The notes: generated by a model not told the origin, from the letters alone. 64,000 nt of DNA from RYN-230 sp036509255 (GCA_036509255.1 DATCFY010000205.1:14424-78423), one strand, 5' to 3'; shown: positions 48,862 to 58,376, counted from the stretch's first letter. Made by a program: numbers and translations.

Positions 48862-51800
48862 CAGTGACGGAGGTGCAGGGCCGTCCGGCCTAGCCGGAAC
48901 GGCTAGCGTAAGCGACGTCGGCGGTACCGCTGGTGGCACTGACCCTGCTGCCAGCGGCGAATCGTCGACCTCCCAGCGCCGCACCCGCAGGCCCCGCCGG
49001 GCCGCGACCCGGGACGCCGGGCCGCCTGCTGAGGCCCCTCCGCCTTCGCCCGCCCCGGTGACCACGAGCGCTGCGGCTGCGAGTGGCGCATCCGCGAGTG
49101 CGGCGCCGCCGGCGAGCGCGCCCATCGCGACCACCGTTGCTTCCTCACCCGCGGCGACCCCGGTCGTGCCCCCGGCGCCTGCCACCCCCGGCGGGTCCGG
49201 GTCCGTGCCGCAGGCCACGTTCCAGCCGCCGCCCGTCATCTTCCAGCCGCCGGCCGCCGGTGAGCCCGCCGCTGACCGCAGCCGGGTGCGGGACGAGCCA
49301 GCCAGCGAGGACACCGGGCCGGACGAGCCGTCCGGCGACGCTGCCCCCGAAGGATCATCGCGCCGGCGTCGCCGCCGGGGCGGCCGGTCCCGGGGCCATG
49401 ACGCGGACGGCGAGACTCCCGGCGAGGACACCGAGGACGGGGACTCCGCCCCGGCCCGGAGCAGGCGCGAGCCCGCTGAGCGCGGCGGCAAGTCCGCCGA
49501 GGGCAATCACGACGACGGCAAGCCCGGCGAGGGCAGGCGGGCCCGGGGTAAGCAGGCCCAGGCCAATCAGGCTGAGGGCAAGCCGGGCGGCCCTGAGGAC
49601 CTGGCCGACGACGCGGACGAGGACGGCGAGGAAGGCACCGGCACCAGGCGCCGGCGGCGCCGCCGGCGCCGCGGCACGGGGCCCGATGGAGAGCCCGCCG
49701 CCGACGACCCGCCCAACACTGTCGTGCACGTCCGGGTCCCGCGCCCGCAGGGCAGCGAGGAGCCGGTGTCCGTCAGCGACGTCAGGTCCGTCCGCGGCTC
49801 GACCCGTCTGGAAGCCAAGCGCCAGCGGCGCCGCGAGGGCCGCGAGTCCGGGCGGCGGCGCCCGCCGGTCATCACCGAGGCCGAGTTCCTGGCCCGGCGG
49901 GAGTCCGTGGACCGCGTCATGGTCGTCCGGCAGCAGAACGACCGGACCCAGATTGCCGTGCTCGAGGACGAGGTGCTCGTCGAGCACTACGTGGACAAGG
50001 GCACGCATCAGTCCATGGTCGGCAACGTGTACCTGGGCAAGGTGCAGAACGTGCTGCCCTCCATGGAGGCGGCCTTTGTGGACGTGGGCAAGGGCCGTAA
50101 CGCGGTCCTGTACGCCGGCGAGGTCAACTTCGATGCCAGCGGGCTGGAGGGCGACTCCAAGCGGATCGAGTCCGCGCTCAAGTCCGGCCAGTCCGTTCTG
50201 GTCCAGGTGACCAAGGACCCGGTCGGGCACAAGGGCGCGCGGCTGACCAGCCAGGTGAGCCTGCCCGGCCGCTACCTGGTCTATGTCCCGGGCGGCTCCA
50301 TGATGGGCATCAGCCGGAAGCTCCCGGACAAGGAGCGCACCCGGCTGAAGCAGATCCTCAAGCAGGTCATGCCGGACGGCGCGGGCGTGATCGTCCGGAC
50401 CGCCGCGGAAGGCGCCACCGAGGACGAGCTGTCCCGGGACGTGGCCCGGCTGGCCGCGCAGTGGGAAGCCATCGAGAAGAAGTCCAAGACCGGCAACGCG
50501 CCCGAGCTCCTCTACAGCGAGCCCGACCTGACCATTCGCGTGGTCCGGGACATCTTCAACGAGGACTTCGCGTCGCTGGTCGTGGCCGGCGACGAAGGCT
50601 GGGATCTCGTCCAGGAATACGTCCGCTACGTGGCCCCGCACCTCGCGGAGCGGCTCACCCACTGGACGGACGACGGCGAGGACGTGTTCTCCCAGTACCG
50701 GATCGACGAGCAGCTGGCCAAGGCGCTGGAGCGCAAGGTCTGGCTGCCCAGCGGCGGGTCCCTCGTGATCGACAACACCGAGGCGATGACGGTCGTCGAC
50801 GTCAACACCGGGAAGTTCACCGGGCAGGGCGGCAACTTGGAAGAGACCGTCACCCGGAACAACCTCGAGGCCGCTGAGGAGATCGTCCGGCAGCTCCGGC
50901 TGCGGGATGTCGGCGGCATCATCGTGATCGACTTCATCGACATGGTCCTGGAGAGCAACCGCGAGCTGGTGCTGCGCAGGATGCTGGAATGCCTGGCCCG
51001 GGACCGGACCAAGCATCAGGTCGCCGAGGTCACCTCGCTCGGACTGGTCCAGATGACCCGGAAGCGGGTCGGGGCCGGGCTGCTCGAGGCGTTCTCCGAG
51101 CCGTGCGACTGCTGCAACGGCCGCGGCCGGATCATTTCCCTCGACCTGACCGAGCCCTCCGGCCCGGCCCAGCGGGGCCACTCCGGTGGTGACGACGGGC
51201 GCCAGGCTGGCGGGGGCCGCCAGGAGCGTAACGGTCGCGCGGACCGTAACGGCCAGGACCGCAACGCCCAGGACAAGAACGGCCAGGACAAGAACCCCGG
51301 GCGCGACCGCAACGGTCAGCAGGACCGCACCAGCCAGCAGGACCGGGACCGGCAGGCCGCGGATCCCGGTACGGCTGGGGCACCGGACGCCGGCGAGCCG
51401 GCCGCCAGTGACTCAGCGGCCGCGGTGCTCGTCGTCGCCGCCCCAGCCGAGCGCCAGGGCAGCCGCCGCCGGCGGCGTTCCGGCGGCTCGGCAGCCACCT
51501 ACCCCGAATCCGCCCAGCCTGAGGCCGTGCTGCCTGAGGCCGTGCCGCCTGAGCCTGAGCTCCCTGAATCGGTGCTGGCTGAGCCCGGACTGGCTGAACC
51601 CGTGCTCGCTGAGCCTGCCCCGTCCGGGCTGGCCCCGGACGCCGCACCCCCCGCAGAGACCGCCCCGGAGACCGGGTCGGCAGCGGGCGTCCCGGTCCAG
51701 GGCGAGACGCCGGCCGCTGCGGCGATTCCCGGCCCGGAGACGGTGCCCACCACCCAGACCGGGACCATGGCCGAGGCCAGCCCGGCGGGGGAGGCCCTGA

Positions 51801-51910
51801 CGGCCGCGGACGCGGCGTCGGCCACAGACCCTGCGCCTGAGCCTGATCGCGGCGACAGTCCCGCCGACCACGGTCCGGCCGCCGAGGACGAGGAGCACCC
51901 GCCTTTCTGA
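48806..51910 (+). CDS. rne: Ribonuclease E/G
   Basis: A 1034-residue endoribonuclease. Residues 1-360 are a disordered Ala/Pro/Glu/Arg region with Arg clusters (RRRRRRRR-like stretches) that may bind RNA. The catalytic core (about 370-790) has an S1 domain (VGNVYLGKVQNVLPSMEAAFVD), catalytic D665 in VDVNTGKF, a second Asp in VIDFIDMVLE, and the Zn-link CDCCNGRG at 767-774. The tail holds N/Q/D/R-rich repeats (RNGQDRNAQDKNGQDK) and then Pro-Glu-Ala repeats. ATG 48806 has GGGAGA 8 nt upstream. It degrades and processes RNA, and normally scaffolds a degradosome. Confidence 0.92.
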   Translation: MLETELNDSQQNETAHDGDSDGGAGPSGLAGTASVSDVGGTAGGTDPAASGESSTSQRRTRRPRRAATRDAGPPAEAPPPSPAPVTTSAAAASGASASAAPPASAPIATTVASSPAATPVVPPAPATPGGSGSVPQATFQPPPVIFQPPAAGEPAADRSRVRDEPASEDTGPDEPSGDAAPEGSSRRRRRRGGRSRGHDADGETPGEDTEDGDSAPARSRREPAERGGKSAEGNHDDGKPGEGRRARGKQAQANQAEGKPGGPEDLADDADEDGEEGTGTRRRRRRRRRGTGPDGEPAADDPPNTVVHVRVPRPQGSEEPVSVSDVRSVRGSTRLEAKRQRRREGRESGRRRPPVITEAEFLARRESVDRVMVVRQQNDRTQIAVLEDEVLVEHYVDKGTHQSMVGNVYLGKVQNVLPSMEAAFVDVGKGRNAVLYAGEVNFDASGLEGDSKRIESALKSGQSVLVQVTKDPVGHKGARLTSQVSLPGRYLVYVPGGSMMGISRKLPDKERTRLKQILKQVMPDGAGVIVRTAAEGATEDELSRDVARLAAQWEAIEKKSKTGNAPELLYSEPDLTIRVVRDIFNEDFASLVVAGDEGWDLVQEYVRYVAPHLAERLTHWTDDGEDVFSQYRIDEQLAKALERKVWLPSGGSLVIDNTEAMTVVDVNTGKFTGQGGNLEETVTRNNLEAAEEIVRQLRLRDVGGIIVIDFIDMVLESNRELVLRRMLECLARDRTKHQVAEVTSLGLVQMTRKRVGAGLLEAFSEPCDCCNGRGRIISLDLTEPSGPAQRGHSGGDDGRQAGGGRQERNGRADRNGQDRNAQDKNGQDKNPGRDRNGQQDRTSQQDRDRQAADPGTAGAPDAGEPAASDSAAAVLVVAAPAERQGSRRRRRSGGSAATYPESAQPEAVLPEAVPPEPELPESVLAEPGLAEPVLAEPAPSGLAPDAAPPAETAPETGSAAGVPVQGETPAAAAIPGPETVPTTQTGTMAEASPAGEALTAADAASATDPAPEPDRGDSPADHGPAAEDEEHPPF

Positions 51911-51916
51911 TAACCT
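51911..51916 (+). promoter_or_regulatory. -10 element TAACCT upstream of rplU
   Basis: TAACCT overlaps the end of the rne gene and would give a leader of about 250 nt before rplU. The -35 region is not clear. Confidence 0.45.
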
Positions 51917-52004
51917 GAGTGGTCGGTGCACATAGCGGGCCGGGGCTTCACAGTCCCACCTACGCTTCGTGTGCGAGGCAGGCCCCCGTCTGATGCCCGT
52001 CCTG

Positions 52005-52145
52005 TGCAGGCGCTAGTCACGTTCCGTGCTAGCCACTGCAGCGGGCGGCGCGGTGGGTCCGCGCCAGGCAGAACCCCGGACCAGGCCCAGGTGGCCTGAT
52101 CCGCCCTGACGAGAGAGCGGCCCAGGCCGCATGAGGCCGCGGCCT
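52005..52145 (+). promoter_or_regulatory. Structured 5' leader of rplU-rpmA with switchable hairpins
   Basis: The 263-bp gap before rplU holds strong inverted repeats. One stem (52005-52040) pairs TGCAG, GCTAG and CACG with CGTG, CTAGC and CTGCA around a TTC loop, with small bulges. Further on, GCGGCC-CA-GGCCGC (52117-52130) overlaps AGGCCGC-N8-GCGGCCT (52124-52145), so only one of the two can form. The second ends 28 nt before the rplU start. This looks like an autoregulatory ribosomal-protein leader, inferred from structure only. Confidence 0.5.
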
Positions 52146-52173
52146 AGCCGCGAAGGCAGAGAGCGAGTTTTCG

Positions 52174-52512
52174 GTGTACGCGATCGTGCGCTGCGGTGGC
52201 AGGCAGGAGAAGGCGGCGGTGGACGACGTACTCACCGTCGACACGTTGGCTGGTGACGTCGGTTCCAGCGTGACGCTGACCGCGTTGCTGGTCGTCGATG
52301 ACGGCAAGGTCATCAGCGACGCAGCCGAGCTTGACCACTACAAGGTCACGGCGGAGATCCTGGGCCCGGTAGCCGGCCCCAAGATCAACATGATCCACTA
52401 CCGGAACAAGACGGGGTACCGGCGGCGCCTGGGTCACCGCCAGCACTACACCCAGCTGAAGATCACCGGCATCAGCACCGCGAAGAGCAGTGCCGGGAAG
52501 AAGAGGAGCTGA
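52174..52512 (+). CDS. rplU: 50S ribosomal protein L21
   Basis: A 112-residue protein. It starts YAIVRCGGRQEKAAVDDVLTVD and has the conserved C-terminal HYRNKTGYRRRLGHRQHYTQLKI. GTG at 52174 sits after a purine-rich stretch (AAGGCAGAGAGCGAG). It is cotranscribed with rpmA, 6 bp downstream. Confidence 0.96.
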   Translation: MYAIVRCGGRQEKAAVDDVLTVDTLAGDVGSSVTLTALLVVDDGKVISDAAELDHYKVTAEILGPVAGPKINMIHYRNKTGYRRRLGHRQHYTQLKITGISTAKSSAGKKRS

Positions 52513-52518
52513 GCTGAC

Positions 52519-52797
52519 GTGGCACACAAGAAGGGCGCGTCGTCCAGCCGGAACGGCCGTGACTCCGCGGCACAGCGGCTCGGCGTGAAGCGTTTCGGCG
52601 GGCAGCAGGTGAACGCGGGCGAGATCATCGTGCGCCAGCGCGGTACGCACTTCCACCCCGGGCCGGGCGTCGGCCGCGGCGGTGACGACACCCTGTTCGC
52701 GCTGGTCGCCGGCAAGGTGACGTTCGGCAGCGTGCGCCGCCGCCGTGCGGTGAGCGTGATCGCGGCCGAGCCGGGTGGCTCCCCGGCGGCGGAATAG
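52519..52797 (+). CDS. rpmA: 50S ribosomal protein L27
   Basis: A 92-residue protein beginning AHKKGASSSRNGRDSAAQRLG with the conserved GGQQVNAGEIIVRQRGTHFHPG. There is no Firmicutes-type N-terminal extension. GTG start 6 bp after rplU; GAGGAG of the rplU end serves as its ribosome binding site. A strong hairpin follows. Confidence 0.96.
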   Translation: MAHKKGASSSRNGRDSAAQRLGVKRFGGQQVNAGEIIVRQRGTHFHPGPGVGRGGDDTLFALVAGKVTFGSVRRRRAVSVIAAEPGGSPAAE

Positions 52798-52828
52798 GGT
52801 CCGCCTGGAAGCGATTCGTCAGACGTAG

Positions 52829-52870
52829 GCATCAGGCAGGGGCGGACCGGTGGCGGTCCGCCCCTGATGC
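52829..52870 (+). terminator. Terminator hairpin after rpmA
   Basis: GGGGCGGACC (52839-52848) and GGTCCGCCCC (52855-52864) form a perfect 10-bp stem with a 6-nt loop. It is extended by GCATCA/TGATGC after a bulge. It separates rplU-rpmA from obgE. Confidence 0.8.
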
Positions 52871-52996
52871 ATGTGAGCGCAGGATCCGGCGGCCGCGGAT
52901 GGACCGTTGGGAATGAACGGGAGAAAACCTGGCCTCCGCCGACAGCGGCTGGTGGGCTTGTGAGGCTAGTGGGCTGTGACCCCGGAAGGAGGGGCA

Positions 52997-54379
52997 GTGG
53001 CAGAGTTCGCGGATCGGGCGGTCCTGCGCATCAAGGCGGGTAACGGCGGGCACGGCTGCGCCTCGGTCCACCGGGAGAAGTTCAAGCCGCTAGGCGGCCC
53101 GGACGGGGGCAACGGCGGTCGCGGCGGCAACGTGATCCTCGAGGTGCACCCCAGCGTGGCCACCCTGCTCGACCTCCATCGCCGCCCAGTCCGCAAGGCC
53201 GGCAACGGCACGCAGGGGTCCGGGTCGAACCGCAACGGCGCGGCCGGCGAGGACCTGATCATCCGGGTACCGAACGGGACCGTGGTCAGTACCGAGGTCG
53301 GCCAGGTCCTGGCCGACCTGATCGGGTCCGGAACCCGGTTCGTGGCCGCCGAGGGCGGCCACGGCGGGCTCGGCAATGCGGCCCTGGCCTCGATGAAGCG
53401 CAAGGCCCCCGGGTTCGCGCTGCGCGGCGAGCCCGGCGCGGAGTGCTCCCTGGTTCTCCTGCTCAAGACGGTGGCCGACGCGGGCCTGGTGGGCTTCCCC
53501 AACGCGGGCAAGTCCTCGCTGATCGGCGCGATGTCCGCGGCCAAGCCCACGGTCGGCGACTACCCGTTCACCACGCTGACCCCGCACCTGGGCGTGGTGG
53601 AGGCGGGCGACGTCCAGTTCGTGGCGGCGGACGTGCCCGGCCTGATCCCCGGGGCCAGCCAGGGCAAGGGCCTGGGCCTGGAGTTCCTCCGGCACGTCGA
53701 GCGCTGCTCCGTCCTGGTCCACGTGCTGGATTGCACGGCCCCGGAGACCAGCGGGGACTCCACCCGGGACCCGGTCGCCGACTTCGACGTGATCGAGGCC
53801 GAGCTCGACGCCTACCAGGACGTCACCGGCGCGGACCTGCGGGACCGGCCCCGGATCGTGGTCCTGAACAAGATCGACGTGCCCTCCGCGCGGGAGGTGG
53901 CCGAGCAGGCTGAGCCGGTGCTGGCCGCCCGCGGCCTGCCGGTGTGCCAGGTCTCCGCGGCCACCAGGGAAGGGGTCCGCGAGCTGACGTTCGTGCTGGC
54001 CGGGGTCGTCGCCGCGATCCGCGCGGCGGCCCCGGTCGAGGAACCGACCCGGCGGGTGATCCGGCCGCAGCCGGCCACGGGTCCGGAGTTCGAGATCGAG
54101 CAAGCGGGGGAGAACACGTTCCTGGTCCGGGGCGACAAGCCGTGGCGCTGGGTCCAGCAGACCGACTTCGCCAACGAGGAAGCCGTCGGTTACCTCGCCG
54201 ACCGCCTGGCCAAGCTCGGGGTGGAACAAGCCCTGGCCGAGGCGGGCGCGGAGGATGGCGCCGAGGTGATGATCGGCAACGGGGACGAGGCCGTGGTGTT
54301 CGACTGGGATCCCGACATCCCCATGGGCCACCAGGGCGGCCGCGGCCCCCGAGGCACCGACCGCCGTCTCGCCCCCTGA
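52997..54379 (+). CDS. obgE: GTPase ObgE/CgtA
   Basis: A 460-residue GTPase of ribosome assembly. The Obg fold has the Gly-rich repeats GGPDGGNGGRGGNVI and GNGTQGSGSNRNGAAGED. The G domain has G1 GFPNAGKSSLI, switch region GDYPFTTLTPHLG, DVPGLIPGASQGKGLG and G4 NKID. The C-terminal OCT domain (about 350-430) contains FLVRGDKPWRWVQQTDF. GTG 52997 has AAGGAGG upstream; GTG 52976 would add seven residues outside the family. A long hairpin lies 62 nt after the stop. Confidence 0.95.
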   Translation: MAEFADRAVLRIKAGNGGHGCASVHREKFKPLGGPDGGNGGRGGNVILEVHPSVATLLDLHRRPVRKAGNGTQGSGSNRNGAAGEDLIIRVPNGTVVSTEVGQVLADLIGSGTRFVAAEGGHGGLGNAALASMKRKAPGFALRGEPGAECSLVLLLKTVADAGLVGFPNAGKSSLIGAMSAAKPTVGDYPFTTLTPHLGVVEAGDVQFVAADVPGLIPGASQGKGLGLEFLRHVERCSVLVHVLDCTAPETSGDSTRDPVADFDVIEAELDAYQDVTGADLRDRPRIVVLNKIDVPSAREVAEQAEPVLAARGLPVCQVSAATREGVRELTFVLAGVVAAIRAAAPVEEPTRRVIRPQPATGPEFEIEQAGENTFLVRGDKPWRWVQQTDFANEEAVGYLADRLAKLGVEQALAEAGAEDGAEVMIGNGDEAVVFDWDPDIPMGHQGGRGPRGTDRRLAP

Positions 54380-54440
54380 GGGCCGAGGTGACTGAAGGGA
54401 TAAAGGTGGCTCAAGTGGCGACCCAGCGGGCCGGGGCGCT

Positions 54441-54490
54441 CGTGATCATGACTTAGGTGTCGTCCCAACGACACCTAAGTCATGATCACG
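54441..54490. repeat. Long perfect hairpin, copy B of a dispersed element
   Basis: A 23-bp perfect inverted repeat (54441-54463, 54468-54490) has a 4-nt loop. The outer 14 bp CGTGATCATGACTT and the inner GTGTCGT match copy A (20317-20366). Where copy A has GA in one arm and TC in the other, copy B has AG and CT, so pairing is preserved. It sits between obgE and proB. Confidence 0.8.
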
Positions 54491-54556
54491 AAGTCTGGTC
54501 CCCGCGGACGCGGGTGCCAGTGTGGGTGTTGTGATGGGTGTGGCTGGAGGGGCGAC

Positions 54557-55762
54557 GTGACTGGGCTGAGCGACCGGGCTGGGACCGGCGGGGCCTCGGC
54601 GGCGGGCGATCTGGGGTCGGCGGGCGATCTGGGGTCGGCGGGGGAGTGGCCGGGGATCGCGGACGCCAGCCCGGTGGTGGTCAAGGTCGGATCCTCGTCG
54701 CTGACGACCCCACAGGGCGGGATCGACGAGGACCGGATCGGGGAACTGGCCGACGCGCTCGCCGCCCGGGCGCACGGCGGCAGCCAGGTGGTGCTGGTGT
54801 CTTCCGGCGCCATCGCGGCCGGGCTGGCCCCGCTGGGACTGGCGCGCCGGCCCCGTGACCTGGCCACCCAGCAGGCCGCCGCGAGCGTGGGACAGGGCCT
54901 GCTGGTCGCCCGGTACACCGCGGCCTTCGGCCGGCACGGGGTCCGCACCGGCCAGGTGCTGCTGAGCGCCGATGACCTGATGCGCCGTGCGCACTACCGC
55001 AACGCCCAGCGCACGCTGAGCCGGTTGCTCGAACTGGGCATCCTGCCCATCGTCAACGAGAACGACACGGTGGCCACGGATGAGATCCGGTTCGGCGACA
55101 ACGACCGGCTGGCTGCGCTCGTCGCGCATGTGGTCCGGGCCGGGGCGCTGATCCTGCTGTCCGACGTGGACGCCCTGTACGACGCCGACCCGCAGCAGCC
55201 CGGCGCCCGGCGGATCACTGAGGTCCGCAGCCGCGCCGACCTGGACGGGATCACCCTGGGCCGGACCGGCCCGGTCGGCACGGGCGGCATGATGACCAAG
55301 ATAGATGCGGCCACGATCGCGACCGAGGCGGGCATCCCGACGGTGGTGGCCAGCGCCGCCGCGGCCCGGGAGGTGCTGGCCGGCCAGCCGCGGGGGACGT
55401 ACTTCGCGCCGGGGGCCCGGCGGCCGCCCCGGGCCCGGCAGTTGTGGCTGGCCCATGCGGCCGTCAGCCACGGCCGGCTGCTGCTGGACGAGGGTGCGGC
55501 CAAGGCCATCGAGAGCGGCCGCGCGTCGCTGCTGCCCGCCGGGATCACCGGCGTGGAAGGCGGATTCGACGCGGGCGACCCGGTGGACCTGTGTGCGCCG
55601 GACGGCCGGGTCATCGCCCGCGGCCTGGTCAACTACGACGCGTCTGAGATCCCGGCCATGATGGGCCGCTCCACGCACGAATTGGCGGCCCAGCGGGGCC
55701 CCGAGTACGAGCGCGAGATCGTGCACCGGGACGATCTCGTGCTGCTCAGGGCCCCCCGCTAA
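54557..55762 (+). CDS. proB: Glutamate 5-kinase
   Basis: A 401-residue enzyme of proline synthesis that phosphorylates glutamate. The amino-acid kinase domain has VVVKVGSSSLTTPQGG, SSGAIAAGLAPLG, IVNENDTVATDEIRFGDND and VGTGGMMTKIDAA. The C-terminal PUA domain (about 310-395) ends RGLVNYDASEIPAMMGRST. GTG 54557 has GGAGGGG 4 nt upstream. An 18-bp direct duplication (54601-54636) lies in the variable N-terminal leader. proA, often its neighbour, is not in the window. Confidence 0.94.
   Translation: MTGLSDRAGTGGASAAGDLGSAGDLGSAGEWPGIADASPVVVKVGSSSLTTPQGGIDEDRIGELADALAARAHGGSQVVLVSSGAIAAGLAPLGLARRPRDLATQQAAASVGQGLLVARYTAAFGRHGVRTGQVLLSADDLMRRAHYRNAQRTLSRLLELGILPIVNENDTVATDEIRFGDNDRLAALVAHVVRAGALILLSDVDALYDADPQQPGARRITEVRSRADLDGITLGRTGPVGTGGMMTKIDAATIATEAGIPTVVASAAAAREVLAGQPRGTYFAPGARRPPRARQLWLAHAAVSHGRLLLDEGAAKAIESGRASLLPAGITGVEGGFDAGDPVDLCAPDGRVIARGLVNYDASEIPAMMGRSTHELAAQRGPEYEREIVHRDDLVLLRAPR
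54601..54636 (+). repeat. 18-bp tandem duplication at the proB 5' end
   Basis: GGCGGGCGATCTGGGGTC is present twice back to back and encodes the repeated AGDLGS hexapeptide before the kinase domain. Confidence 0.85.
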
Positions 55763-55773
55763 GCCTGCGGCGC

Positions 55774-56802
55774 TTACTCGCCGCTGCCGCCGCCACGGCG
55801 GCCGAAGATTCCCTCGAAGATCCGTTCCCCGGCTCCCACGGTGGTCTCCGCCACTCCCTTGACCAGGCCGATGAACGGGTCTTCGGACCGGCTCCACGAC
55901 GCCTGGTAGGCCTTGGCAGCGGCCACGAACTCGTCGCCGATCTTGGCGTTGCTGTCGTCCTCCCGGCGCAGGTAGTTGCCCGCCAGGATGTCCTGGTAGT
56001 CGCCCTCGGCCACCCAGTGGTCCAGCTCAGCGAACCGCACGACCGCGAACGGGTGCGTGGTGCCCTGCATCTGCAGCATCTTCAGCAGGCCTTCCCGCAC
56101 GTCCGGCACGGCGTCGTACTCGTGGGCCTGCCGGAGGAACTCGTCCGGGCTCAGCTCGGAAATCTTCGAGCCCCCGGCGATCTTCATCAGGGACCGCCGC
56201 GCTGCTCCGGGATCCTGGCTGGCCAGCACGCCGGCCCGGTCGCAGGACAGCTCGGACTTGCGGTACCACTCCTCCAGCCCGGCGATGATCACCCGCAGGC
56301 CGATGTAGCCGATGGCAAACCAGGCCAGCCGGGTAGCGAGCCGGGTCAGGTGGTACAACATGGTCCGGTAGACCGCGTGCCCGGACAGTACGTGCCCGAG
56401 CTCGTGGCCGATCACGTACCGGTGCTCCTCGGCGTCCAGCAGGTCGACCAGGCCTGTGGTGATGACGATGAAGGGCTTGTCGGATCCGAGGGTCATCGCG
56501 TTCGGCATCGGGTCCTGCGAGATGAAGAGCTCGGGCACCTCAGGAAGGTCCAGGATGGCCGCCCCGTCCAGCAGCAGCTGGTAGAGGTCGGGGAACTGCT
56601 CGTTCGAGGCCCGCACGGAGCTGGCCATGAACAGCAGCCGCAGGCTCCGGTCGCTGAACAGTCCGGCCAGACGCTTCAGCAGCACGTCGAAGCCGGTGAG
56701 TTTGCGCATAGCTACCAGCGCCGACCGGTCAGCGGGGTGCTCGTAGGCACGGGAGCTGATCCCGGGAAGACGGACGCGGGCACGATCCGGCACAGTGGTC
56801 AT
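55774..56802 (-). CDS. M48-family metallopeptidase
   Basis: A 342-residue protease. The zinc motif is HELGH in VIGHELGHVLSGHAVY (about 128-143), and the third ligand is the Glu of RKSELSCDRAGVLA. A hydrophobic segment, WFAIGYIGLRVIIAGL, lies between them and may anchor it to the membrane, as in HtpX-type enzymes. The C-terminal region is helical and Gly-rich at the end. A TAGCAT element 6 nt before the ATG suggests a leaderless transcript. It converges with proB, 11 bp apart. Substrate unknown. Confidence 0.88.
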   Translation of the reverse strand: MTTVPDRARVRLPGISSRAYEHPADRSALVAMRKLTGFDVLLKRLAGLFSDRSLRLLFMASSVRASNEQFPDLYQLLLDGAAILDLPEVPELFISQDPMPNAMTLGSDKPFIVITTGLVDLLDAEEHRYVIGHELGHVLSGHAVYRTMLYHLTRLATRLAWFAIGYIGLRVIIAGLEEWYRKSELSCDRAGVLASQDPGAARRSLMKIAGGSKISELSPDEFLRQAHEYDAVPDVREGLLKMLQMQGTTHPFAVVRFAELDHWVAEGDYQDILAGNYLRREDDSNAKIGDEFVAAAKAYQASWSRSEDPFIGLVKGVAETTVGAGERIFEGIFGRRGGGSGE

Positions 56803-56885
56803 GCAGCCATGCTAGGCCGTGCCCGGACCTGAGCCGGCCGGCCTAGCTCCACCAATTCGCGGCGTCGCCGGGCGGCCCACCGGGA

Positions 56886-58376
56886 TTACGCCATTTCTTC
56901 CTGGGCCGGCTCGTCCACCCGGGCGGAAACCCGGCTGTGATCACTGCTAACGGCCGGGGCCGGGCGCCGGTGCAGGGGCCAGAACGCGGCGGCCAGCAGC
57001 ACCAGCAGCAGGCCCGAGTTGGGGTCCGTGGCCCGTCCGGTCGCGATTGCGCCGAAGTTCTCGCCGAGCGCCCAGATCGCCACGGCCATGAGCACGCTGA
57101 GCAGCAGTGCCGCCCGCGTGGTGGCTGACCAGAACACCCCCAAACCCGCCGCAACGAAAACCACCGCGAGGCCGATGCTGATCGCGAGGCCGTGGCCGGC
57201 GGCGGCGCTGCCGAGGCCGCGGTCCAGGGCGGCGATCCAGCCAGGTTCCCCCGACGCCAGGCCCGTGAACGTGGCCCGCAGGGCGTCCGGCGCCCGGTTC
57301 GCGGCCTGCAGGATGAAGTAGGCGAAGCTGCCCCACAGGACCAGCCAGGTGATCCGGGCCCCGGTCAGGCCGAGCGGGCTGCCGGCGGCGGCCGGGCCGT
57401 CCTGCCGCTGGCCAGCCTCCGCTATCCGGGCCGTGACCGGCCAGGCCAGCACGGCCAGCAGCGCGTACAGGATGACCGCCCCGGGTGCGCCGGTCAGGGG
57501 GCTGGCCGTGCCGCTGAGCACGCCGCCCAGCCCTTCGCCGAACCACCACACGCTGAGCGCCCAGGCGATGCTGGCGGCCAGTGCCGCCCGTACCGTGGGC
57601 CGCCACAGCAGCGCGGCACCGATCACTAGCTGGGTGACCGCGAACGCGGCGTTCCAGGTGGCCGGGGCGTGCAGGACCAGCCGGTCGAAGGCCAGGGCCG
57701 GTGCGGTGACCCCGGACGGGCTGCCCATGTAGGCGGGCATGAGGATCTGGTTCACGAAGCCGCGGCCGAACATGAACGGCTGGAGCTGCAGCGCGCCGTC
57801 GGCCAGCCACAGCACACCGAGCGCGATCTGGATGCCGCGGCGCAGGCCGGTGGAGTCCTGGTCGCTGCCCCAGGCCCGCAGGCCGGTGGCGGTGTTGTCC
57901 AGGCCGGCCTGGGCCGGGGCGGGCAGGAACATGGTGGCGAAGGCCAGCGCCGACCCGGCGGCGGTGACCCACAGGCCGGGGCCGCTCTGACCGGCCACCA
58001 TCGAGTCGGTGCTCAGCGACCGCAGGCTGGCCGCGAGCTGGAGGAGCAGGAAGCCGGAGAACCCGGTGGCCAGGAAGCCGGCCAGGCCGATTACCCAGCG
58101 GGACAGGCGGCCGCCGCGCAGGGCGTGGGCGATCCCGGCGATCGCGATGACGGCCCCGGCGATGGCGAGCATGCGCCCGTTGCTGCCGCGAACCCCGGGG
58201 ATGCCGATCAGCCCGGCGAACGTGGTGACCCAGGGCAGGAACGCCCCGGTGATCATGGTGGCTCCCGCGGCCACGCCGAGGAGGCCGACAGCCCCGCGCC
58301 AGCTGCGCAGCGTGCGGACCCTGGTGGCCACGGTCCGGCCCGGCGGCCGGACAGCGTCCATAGGCTGGTTGACCAT
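56886..58376 (-). CDS. Polytopic membrane protein with an internal duplication
   Basis: A 496-residue protein with about twelve membrane segments. I do not recognise the family. Residues 181-313 and 341-467 are related. Each has an N-terminal helix pair, a loop, and a helix block with W-x2-T-x-RAAL..WWFGEGLG or WALGENFG, ending in a Trp-Pro helix. The N-terminal 160 residues hold four further helices. ATG 58376 is chosen because GAGAGG lies 8 nt upstream. The next gene upstream (58477-59139) is on the same strand and 100 nt away, so the two may form a unit. Function unknown. Confidence 0.7.
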   Translation of the reverse strand: MVNQPMDAVRPPGRTVATRVRTLRSWRGAVGLLGVAAGATMITGAFLPWVTTFAGLIGIPGVRGSNGRMLAIAGAVIAIAGIAHALRGGRLSRWVIGLAGFLATGFSGFLLLQLAASLRSLSTDSMVAGQSGPGLWVTAAGSALAFATMFLPAPAQAGLDNTATGLRAWGSDQDSTGLRRGIQIALGVLWLADGALQLQPFMFGRGFVNQILMPAYMGSPSGVTAPALAFDRLVLHAPATWNAAFAVTQLVIGAALLWRPTVRAALAASIAWALSVWWFGEGLGGVLSGTASPLTGAPGAVILYALLAVLAWPVTARIAEAGQRQDGPAAAGSPLGLTGARITWLVLWGSFAYFILQAANRAPDALRATFTGLASGEPGWIAALDRGLGSAAAGHGLAISIGLAVVFVAAGLGVFWSATTRAALLLSVLMAVAIWALGENFGAIATGRATDPNSGLLLVLLAAAFWPLHRRPAPAVSSDHSRVSARVDEPAQEEMA

